From contig ONQH01000020.1 of assembly GCA_900319885.1 (NCBI GenBank), forward strand, positions 1-10,942: a stretch of 10,942 bases of DNA, read 5' to 3'. Below the pieces are notes generated by a model. The model was given only the letters and a program-made list of their open reading frames with translations. It searched no databases and was not told the origin of the DNA. This document shows, piece after piece, positions 6,271 to 10,942 of the stretch (position 1 is the first letter of the stretch; the number at the start of each line of letters is the position of its first letter). This DNA is from Candidatus Avelusimicrobium ruminicola. Its GTDB lineage: Bacteria > Elusimicrobiota > Elusimicrobia > Elusimicrobiales > Elusimicrobiaceae. The position numbers and the translations under genes were made by a program.

Positions 6271-7629
6271 ATGACAAAGAAAAAATCTCAAAAGGTTGCG
6301 CGTGCGCTACGTACGCAGTTGTTTCACTTAACAAATCCCATTTTTTTTGAAACACTTCTTTTAATGCTCACGGGAGCAACGGATGTTTTTATGCTTAGCC
6401 GCTTTAGTGATGATGCGGTAGCGGCCAGCGGGGTGGTGAATCAGTTGGTATTTTTAATATGCCTTGTTTATATGATTACTACGCTGGGAACATCTGTGTT
6501 GTGCGCGCAGTATTTGGGTGCAAAACAGAAAAAAAATGTAGCACAAGTGATTGGCGTATCGATCTTATTAAACCTGATTATGGGGGTTGTGGTAAGCGCC
6601 GGGTTGTATTATTTTGCCCCGCAGTTACTACATCTCATGGGCCTTAAAGCGCATTTGTTTGATTATGCTTTGCCTTATATGGGCCTTGTGGGGGGAAGTT
6701 CTGTGTTTTTGGCTGTGGTGATGACGCTGGGCGCCATTTTGCGTAGCCACAATAAAGCCTATTATCCCATGTGGGTGGCACTCCTTATAAATATTATCAA
6801 TATAGTTGGAAACTATTTACTTATTTTTGGACACGCAGGTTTGCCGCGTTTGGGCATTGTGGGGGCGGGTATTTCTACGATGGCGTGCCGCTTTGTGGCC
6901 GTTATTTTGTTGGCCTATATCTTATTTACGCGGGTAACGGGGGTTCCGCCGCTTCGGTATTTTAAGCCTTTCCCTTGGGATAAAATTAAAAATTTACTAA
7001 TTGTCGGTTTGCCGGCAGCAGGGGAAAATTTGTCGTATGATTTGTCGCAAGTGGTTATTACTTATTTTGCAGTATTGTTAGGGGCCGCCTCTTTAACGAC
7101 GCGCACGTATACCATGCACATTGTTATGTTTTCGTACGTATTTGCCATTGCCATTGGACACGGGGCCTCTATTACAATTGGACATTTGGTAGGGCGTGCA
7201 CGCAATCAAGCGGCTTTTTCGTTGGAAAAATATTCTATCCGGTGGGCACTTGTAGTTAGTGTTGCCATTTCTTTACTCACTGCCATTTTTGGCAAACAAA
7301 TTTTTAGTTTACTTTCCCATAATCCGGATGTAATTCGTTTGGGGGTTATAGTTTTGTGGGTAGATGTAGTGCTTGAAATTGGTCGTGCAGTCAATATTAC
7401 AGCGGTAAACTCGCTCATCGCTTCCGGGGATGTTTTGTTCCCTTTTTGGACCGGAGTTATTGTAATGTGGGGGGTGGCTACCTTGCTGGCCTACGTGCTG
7501 GGGGTGTGGCTGGGTTGGGGACTCGTAGGTATTTGGTTGGCGATGGCTTTGGACGAACTGATTCGCGCGGCCGTGTTTGAGCGCCGTTGGCGTAGTTGTA
7601 AATGGCAAAACAAAGCGTTTACGCATTAA
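6271..7629 (+). CDS. MATE-family multidrug/cation antiporter
   Basis: The 452-residue protein is strongly hydrophobic, with about 12 membrane segments in two halves, the normal size and fold of MATE (multi-antimicrobial extrusion) proteins. The first half has TGATDVFMLSRFSDDAVAASG in TM1 and its loop, including the family acidic residue D38, then AQYLGAKQ (79-86). The second half opens with IVGLPAAGENLSYDLSQ and has GHGASITIGHLVGRA. MATE proteins export drugs or metabolites across the inner membrane using Na+ or H+ gradients; the substrate is not evident. The ATG at 6271 has no good Shine-Dalgarno (only AAGTAAG about 8 nt before), so translation may be modest. No terminator follows; yceD starts 18 bp later from its own promoter-like box, so some read-through into the cluster is likely. 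Confidence 0.93.
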   Translation: MTKKKSQKVARALRTQLFHLTNPIFFETLLLMLTGATDVFMLSRFSDDAVAASGVVNQLVFLICLVYMITTLGTSVLCAQYLGAKQKKNVAQVIGVSILLNLIMGVVVSAGLYYFAPQLLHLMGLKAHLFDYALPYMGLVGGSSVFLAVVMTLGAILRSHNKAYYPMWVALLINIINIVGNYLLIFGHAGLPRLGIVGAGISTMACRFVAVILLAYILFTRVTGVPPLRYFKPFPWDKIKNLLIVGLPAAGENLSYDLSQVVITYFAVLLGAASLTTRTYTMHIVMFSYVFAIAIGHGASITIGHLVGRARNQAAFSLEKYSIRWALVVSVAISLLTAIFGKQIFSLLSHNPDVIRLGVIVLWVDVVLEIGRAVNITAVNSLIASGDVLFPFWTGVIVMWGVATLLAYVLGVWLGWGLVGIWLAMALDELIRAAVFERRWRSCKWQNKAFTH

Positions 7630-7631
7630 AT

Positions 7632-7641
7632 TTGGTAAAAT
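7632..7641 (+). promoter_or_regulatory. Extended -10 promoter for yceD cluster, predicted leaderless
   Basis: TTGGTAAAAT contains TG-n-TAAAAT, with the hexamer at 7636-7641. Placing it at -12 to -7 puts +1 on base 7648, the A of the yceD ATG. There is no Shine-Dalgarno between (ATCTCT) and I see no -35 match. The geometry is identical to that of the acyltransferase gene at 2545. Confidence 0.5.
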
Positions 7642-7647
7642 ATCTCT

Positions 7648-8139
7648 ATGACGCAATTAAATTACGCGGAATATGACGTTCCGCAGAACTTACGATTTAA
7701 GACACACGATATTATCCGGATGGGGGGGCTGCATTGTGCGGCTCAGTTGCCAGCCCAAAATTTTGCCGATGTGCTGGAAGCCCCTAATAAAATTACCAAA
7801 GCGGCAGTGAATCTTTCTTTTTCCGTGGCGAATAAAGAAATGATCGTAACCGGTACTATTTCCGGCGAGCGTGAAGTGCAGTGCGCACGTTGTTTGCGTG
7901 TAGTTACGCAACCGTTTAGTGAAACATTTTCTGAAACTTTTAGCACGAACCTTGAAATAATTGATATAATGTATGTTGTACGACAAACAATGGCGTTGAC
8001 GGAAGATATTCGCTTTCTGTGTTCGCCGGATTGTAAAGGCTTGTGCCCTCAATGCGGCCAGGATTTGAACGAAGGCCCTTGTGGATGTAAAGCAGAAAAT
8101 TTGTCGCCTTTTGCCGTTCTAAAAGGAAAATTTAAATAG
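7648..8139 (+). CDS. yceD: DUF177 / YceD-family protein
   Basis: This 163-residue member of the YceD (DUF177) family is encoded directly before rpmF, its usual place. Cysteine pairs typical of the family are present: C79-ARC82 in the middle and a C-terminal cluster with C125, C129, GLCPQCG (C133, C136) and C145/C147, plausibly metal-binding. In other bacteria the family has been linked to 23S rRNA or large-subunit biogenesis; that role is from family knowledge. The ATG lies 18 bp after the MATE stop. It lacks a ribosome binding site but follows an extended -10 box at leaderless spacing. No better in-frame start is evident. Confidence 0.9.
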   Translation: MTQLNYAEYDVPQNLRFKTHDIIRMGGLHCAAQLPAQNFADVLEAPNKITKAAVNLSFSVANKEMIVTGTISGEREVQCARCLRVVTQPFSETFSETFSTNLEIIDIMYVVRQTMALTEDIRFLCSPDCKGLCPQCGQDLNEGPCGCKAENLSPFAVLKGKFK

Positions 8140-8181
8140 TAAAGTTCTTGTGAATTTTTACGAAATATAGGAGTATAAGAA

Positions 8182-8385
8182 ATGCCGAATCCAAAGAAAA
8201 AACACACTCGTTCCCGCCGGGATATGAGAAGATCCCATAACTCTGGGGTAGAACTTCCGCAACTCGTGGAATGCCCTAATTGTCATGCCAAACGTCTTCC
8301 TCATAACGTATGCCCCTCTTGCGGTTACTATAAAGACCGTGTGGTAGTGGCGCAGAAAACCAAAGAAGAACCGGCTGCTAAATAA
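8182..8385 (+). CDS. rpmF: 50S ribosomal protein L32
   Basis: L32, 67 residues. It begins MPNPKKKHTRSRRDMRRSH, the basic rRNA-binding N-terminus, and carries a zinc ribbon with CPNC (C31, C34) and CPSC (C44, C47). This is therefore the zinc-binding (C+) form. AGGAG lies 8 nt before the ATG. It sits 42 bp after yceD and 8 bp before plsX, the conserved yceD-rpmF-plsX arrangement that links ribosome and lipid synthesis. Confidence 0.97.
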   Translation: MPNPKKKHTRSRRDMRRSHNSGVELPQLVECPNCHAKRLPHNVCPSCGYYKDRVVVAQKTKEEPAAK

Positions 8386-8393
8386 GAGCCTTT

Positions 8394-9437
8394 ATGAAAA
8401 TTGCTCTGGATGCTTTAGGCGGAGATTTCGGCGCGCGTCCCAATGTGTTGGGCGCTTTGCAAGCGGCTAAAAAACTCAACTTGGATGTTATCCTAGTTGG
8501 GGATGAGGCTGTGTTGCGCCAAGAATTGGCCAATTTAGGCTACGCCAAAGAACCAGAGCATATTTCCATTGTCCACGCGCCTGATACCATTGATATGGCA
8601 GCGGAACCTGCCAAAGAATGCCGCAACAAGAAAAACGCCAGCATCATTGTATGTGCCAATTTGGTACATAAAAAAGAAGCGGATGCGTTTGTTTCCGCCG
8701 GCCATTCCGGAGCCACGATGGTAGCGGCCTTGTTTGGTTTGGGCCGTATCAAAGGCGTGCAGCGCCCGGCTATTGCAACACCTATGCCTACTTATAAAGG
8801 GGTAAGTTTGTTGTTAGACGGTGGCGCCAATGCTGATTGTAAACCGATTCACTTACTGCAATTTGCGGTAATGGGTTCGGCTTATATGCAAAAAGTGTTT
8901 GATATTCCGGCTCCGTCTGTAGGCGTTTTATCCATTGGGGAAGAAGAAACCAAAGGAAATATGCTTGTTAAACATACGGTTCCGCATATGCGGGAAATCG
9001 GTGTTAATTTTAAGGGCACGGTAGAAGGACGGGATGTAAATACCGGCGAAACAGATGTAATTGTTTGTGACGGATTTGTAGGCAATATTGTGCTTAAACT
9101 TGCCGAAGGGCTTGCCAAAACAATGATTGCCATGATTAAACGCGAAGTTAAAAAACGCCCGCTGGCTATTCTGGGGGCGTTGTTATCTAAAGGAGCGTTT
9201 AAGGCTGTCAAAAAACATACCAACCCCGATTGCTATGGCGGGGCACCCTTGGTAGGGGTCAACGGTGTGGCTATTATTTCGCACGGTAAATCTAACGATT
9301 TTGCTATCTTTAATGCCCTTAAAACAGCCGCGCGGTTAGTAGAAAAGAATTTTGTAGGCGATATTGCAGCCAAGATGGCGGCTTTGAAACCTACGTTTGA
9401 TAATTTGGAAAAAGAAATCCACCAGGAGAATCACTAA
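8394..9437 (+). CDS. plsX: Phosphate acyltransferase PlsX
   Basis: PlsX, 347 residues, normal length, converts acyl-ACP and phosphate to acyl-phosphate, the donor for PlsY in phospholipid synthesis. It acts at the inner face of the membrane. Family features seen are ALDALGGDFGARPN at the N-terminus (usually DAMGGD), DTIDMAAEPAKECRNKKNAS, SAGHSGATM (101-109), LLDGGANADCKP (140-151), IGEEETKGN, GTVEGRD and CDGFVGNIVLKLAEG. The ribosome site is weak (AAGAG about 5 nt before the ATG), so translation may depend on coupling to rpmF, which ends 8 bp upstream. The stop overlaps the fabG start by one base (TAATG). Confidence 0.96.
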   Translation: MKIALDALGGDFGARPNVLGALQAAKKLNLDVILVGDEAVLRQELANLGYAKEPEHISIVHAPDTIDMAAEPAKECRNKKNASIIVCANLVHKKEADAFVSAGHSGATMVAALFGLGRIKGVQRPAIATPMPTYKGVSLLLDGGANADCKPIHLLQFAVMGSAYMQKVFDIPAPSVGVLSIGEEETKGNMLVKHTVPHMREIGVNFKGTVEGRDVNTGETDVIVCDGFVGNIVLKLAEGLAKTMIAMIKREVKKRPLAILGALLSKGAFKAVKKHTNPDCYGGAPLVGVNGVAIISHGKSNDFAIFNALKTAARLVEKNFVGDIAAKMAALKPTFDNLEKEIHQENH

Positions 9438-10180
9438 TGGCAAACTTTTCCGGAAAAACAGTTGTGATTACGGGGGCTACTCGCGGAATTGGGTTAGCCA
9501 TTGCGGAAGAATTTGCTAAAAGCGGGGCGCATGTAGCCATTTGTGCCAGCCATGAAACCGGCTTGGCAGCGGCGGCAGAAAAATTAGCCGCGTTGGGCGC
9601 TCGCGTGTATACACAGGTGGTAAATATCGCTTGCGCGCAAGATTGTGATAGTTTTATAGCAAATACGCTCAAAGAATTTGGACAAATTGATGTGCTCGTT
9701 AATAACGCCGGGATTACCAAAGACAATTTGACCGTGCGTATGAGCGAAGAAGATTTTGATACGGTAATTGATGTAAATTTGAAAGGAACGTTTTTGATGT
9801 CCAAGGCGGCCCTTAAAGTTATGTTTAAAAAACGCAGTGGCAGTATTGTAAATATTTCCTCTGTGGTAGGAGAAATGGGCAACCCCGGTCAGGCTAACTA
9901 TGTAGCCAGCAAGGCGGGAATTATCGGCCTTACTAAAACGTTTGCTAAGGAATTTGGTTCACGTAATGTGCGTGTAAATGCTGTAGCGCCGGGGTTTGTA
10001 CAAACGGCGATGACAGAACAATTAAGTGACGAAGTAAAAGCCAAAGCGCTTGAGTCTGTTCCGCTTAAACGCTTTGCGCAAGCGCAGGATATTGCCAAAG
10101 CGGTTATGTTTTTGGCAAGTGAGGATGCCGCCTATATTACAGGGCATGTACTTGCTGTAAACGGCGGTTTATATATATAA
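9437..10180 (+). CDS. fabG: 3-oxoacyl-[ACP] reductase FabG
   Basis: This 247-residue short-chain dehydrogenase matches FabG, the NADPH-dependent reductase of the fatty-acid elongation cycle. The cofactor motif is TGATRGIG (12-19), with NNAG at 89-92 and N114. The catalytic Ser-Tyr-Lys is S142, Y155, K159 within SSVVGEMGNPGQANYVASK, with the same 13-residue Ser-Tyr spacing as E. coli FabG. It ends in NGGLYI, close to the usual NGGxxM. AGGAG lies 8 nt upstream of the ATG, and TAATG overlap joins it to plsX. acpP follows, which supports the FabG call over a generic SDR. fabH and fabD, which often lie between plsX and fabG, are missing here. Confidence 0.95.
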   Translation: MANFSGKTVVITGATRGIGLAIAEEFAKSGAHVAICASHETGLAAAAEKLAALGARVYTQVVNIACAQDCDSFIANTLKEFGQIDVLVNNAGITKDNLTVRMSEEDFDTVIDVNLKGTFLMSKAALKVMFKKRSGSIVNISSVVGEMGNPGQANYVASKAGIIGLTKTFAKEFGSRNVRVNAVAPGFVQTAMTEQLSDEVKAKALESVPLKRFAQAQDIAKAVMFLASEDAAYITGHVLAVNGGLYI

Positions 10181-10181
10181 T
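10152..10181 (+). promoter_or_regulatory. Possible acpP promoter inside the end of fabG
   Basis: A perfect TATAAT (10176-10181) overlaps the fabG stop codon, with TTGCTG (10152-10157; only TTG matches) 18 nt upstream. The predicted start near 10188 would place the hairpin at 10187-10200 at the 5' end of an acpP transcript. The box sits in an AT-repeat (ATATATATAA), so chance is possible. Confidence 0.4.
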
Positions 10182-10186
10182 TTAAT

Positions 10187-10204
10187 AAAGGGTAACCTTT
10201 TTTT
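10187..10204 (+). other. Small hairpin with T run before acpP
   Basis: AAAGG (10187-10191) pairs with CCTTT (10196-10200) around a GTAA loop, a GNRA-type tetraloop, followed by four more T. The stem is short, so at most it is a weak attenuator. It could instead protect the 5' end of acpP mRNA. It ends 5 nt before the GGAGG of acpP. Confidence 0.45.
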
Positions 10205-10219
10205 AATTGGAGGACTAAC

Positions 10220-10465
10220 ATGTCTGTAGAAAACGTACAAGAAAGAGTAAAAAATATCATCGTGGAGCAATTAGGTGTAGAAGCTGATCAAGTAAAGCCC
10301 GAAGCCCAATTCGTAAACGATTTAGGTGCCGATTCCCTGGACACGGTGGAACTCATCATGGCCTTGGAAGAAGAATTTGATGTTGAAATTCCGGATGAAA
10401 AAGCCGAAAAAATTAAAACGGTAGGCGAAGCCATTTCTTATATTCAAGAAAACGCCAAAAAATAA
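10220..10465 (+). CDS. acpP: Acyl carrier protein
   Basis: ACP, 81 residues and highly acidic, carries growing acyl chains on a 4'-phosphopantetheine arm in the cytoplasm. The attachment serine is S39 in [11 protein letters not shown]. The flanking helices and [21 protein letters not shown] are typical. GGAGG lies 6 nt before the ATG, the strongest ribosome site in this cluster, matching the high level usually needed. It is a substrate for plsX and fabG upstream and the likely acyl donor for the LpxL-like enzyme encoded on the other strand. Confidence 0.98.
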   Translation: MSVENVQERVKNIIVEQLGVEADQVKPEAQFVNDLGADSLDTVELIMALEEEFDVEIPDEKAEKIKTVGEAISYIQENAKK

Positions 10466-10467
10466 TT

Positions 10468-10942
10468 GTGCAGACGGATATTGAACGAATCCTTGGATAT
10501 CGCTTCAAAGATCCCGCTGTTTTAAAGGAAGCACTCACTCACAAGTCTTTTGCTGGGGAACACCGAGGCATTAAACACAATGAACGCCTGGAATTCCTGG
10601 GGGACAGTATCTTAGGTGCGATCGTTGCAGATTATATCTATAACGAATGCCCTCATGATGAAGAGGGGGTGCTTTCTAAAATAAAAGCCAATTTAGTTTC
10701 CCGGCGTAACCTGTATCTTTGGGGCAAACAGTTAAACCTAGGCCAATTTATGGCATTAGGCCGGGGAGAGCTTGCCACGGGCGGACGCGAACGGGATAGT
10801 ATTATTTCCAACGCGGTGGAGGCTGTGATCGGAGCGGTTTATTTAGATGGTGGATATGCGGCCGCCCGCGCACTTATTCTGCCTTGGGTACGTACCCAAC
10901 AACTCACGCAAGACGCGCAAGATTTTAAGAGCCTTCTGCAAG
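10468..10942 (+). CDS. rnc: Ribonuclease III, partial (C-terminus beyond right edge)
   Basis: RNase III cleaves double-stranded RNA, including rRNA precursors. The frame is open from a GTG at 10468 to the edge, 158 codons. The endonuclease domain is nearly complete: LGYRFKDPAVLKEALTHKS (9-27), the signature NERLEFLGDSILG with catalytic E42 and D46, and SNAVEAVIGAVYLDGG with E118. N115 stands where E. coli has Asp114; Asn there is, to my knowledge, common in other bacteria. The dsRNA-binding domain would lie beyond the edge. The GTG is chosen because it gives the usual short N-terminus and no ATG is near. It lies 2 bp after the acpP stop with no ribosome site, so coupling to acpP is likely. 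The acpP-rnc order is widespread. Confidence 0.95.
   Translation, partial: MQTDIERILGYRFKDPAVLKEALTHKSFAGEHRGIKHNERLEFLGDSILGAIVADYIYNECPHDEEGVLSKIKANLVSRRNLYLWGKQLNLGQFMALGRGELATGGRERDSIISNAVEAVIGAVYLDGGYAAARALILPWVRTQQLTQDAQDFKSLLQ

Noticed and set aside
7965..7970. Perfect TATAAT inside yceD
   Set aside because: No -35, inside a coding region, and no gene start follows at a sensible distance.
9391..9882. 163-codon open frame antisense to fabG
   Set aside because: Composition is that of an antisense shadow; FabG on the other strand is intact with all catalytic residues.
10810..10815. Asn instead of Asp at an RNase III catalytic-region position (N115)
   Set aside because: To my knowledge Asn occurs there in many bacterial RNase III proteins; the other acidic residues are present, so I do not call it inactive.

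Overview
The window is gene-dense and looks like ordinary chromosome from a diderm (LPS-type) bacterium. Evidence for an outer membrane is a lipid A-type acyltransferase, a GmhB-like heptose-bisphosphate phosphatase, a lipoprotein with a lipobox, and an exported glycine-rich repeat protein. My best guess for the lineage is a host-associated Elusimicrobiota. This rests on overall protein flavour and gene mix rather than on any marker I could test, so treat it as tentative.

Layout, left half (all on the minus strand, so read right to left). An exported repeat protein (6120 to 5554) ends in a strong terminator. The terminator overlaps a consensus-like promoter for rpsB, which has a long leader. 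Ribosomal protein S2 carries an unusual tail of about 119 residues, acidic then lysine-rich. rpsB is followed by tsf, with a hairpin between them, and then a C(UUCG)G terminator. pyrH has its own extended -10 promoter and its own terminator. Next comes a three-gene envelope operon joined by 4-bp ATGA overlaps: an LpxL/HtrB-like acyltransferase, a GmhB-like HAD phosphatase, and a DUF3108-type lipoprotein that runs off the left edge.

Layout, right half (plus strand). A divergent promoter region near 6190-6245 separates the repeat protein from a MATE-family transporter. Then follows a compact version of the widespread ribosome and fatty-acid cluster: yceD (DUF177), rpmF, plsX, fabG, acpP, and rnc cut by the right edge. 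fabH, fabD and fabF, often found inside this cluster in other bacteria, are not here.

How the genes work together. rpsB, tsf, rpmF, yceD and rnc serve ribosome and RNA biogenesis. pyrH supplies UDP precursors. plsX, fabG and acpP make the acyl chains and acyl-phosphate used for phospholipids. Acyl-ACP is also the usual donor for the LpxL-type enzyme of the other arm, which with GmhB builds LPS.

I found no mobile element, CRISPR array, defence system, tRNA or rRNA. The points most worth checking are two promoters placed so that transcription should start exactly on the ATG (lpxL-like gene and yceD), a shared extended -10 motif, the S2 tail built from a 15-bp repeat, and the 14-15-residue repeat protein.
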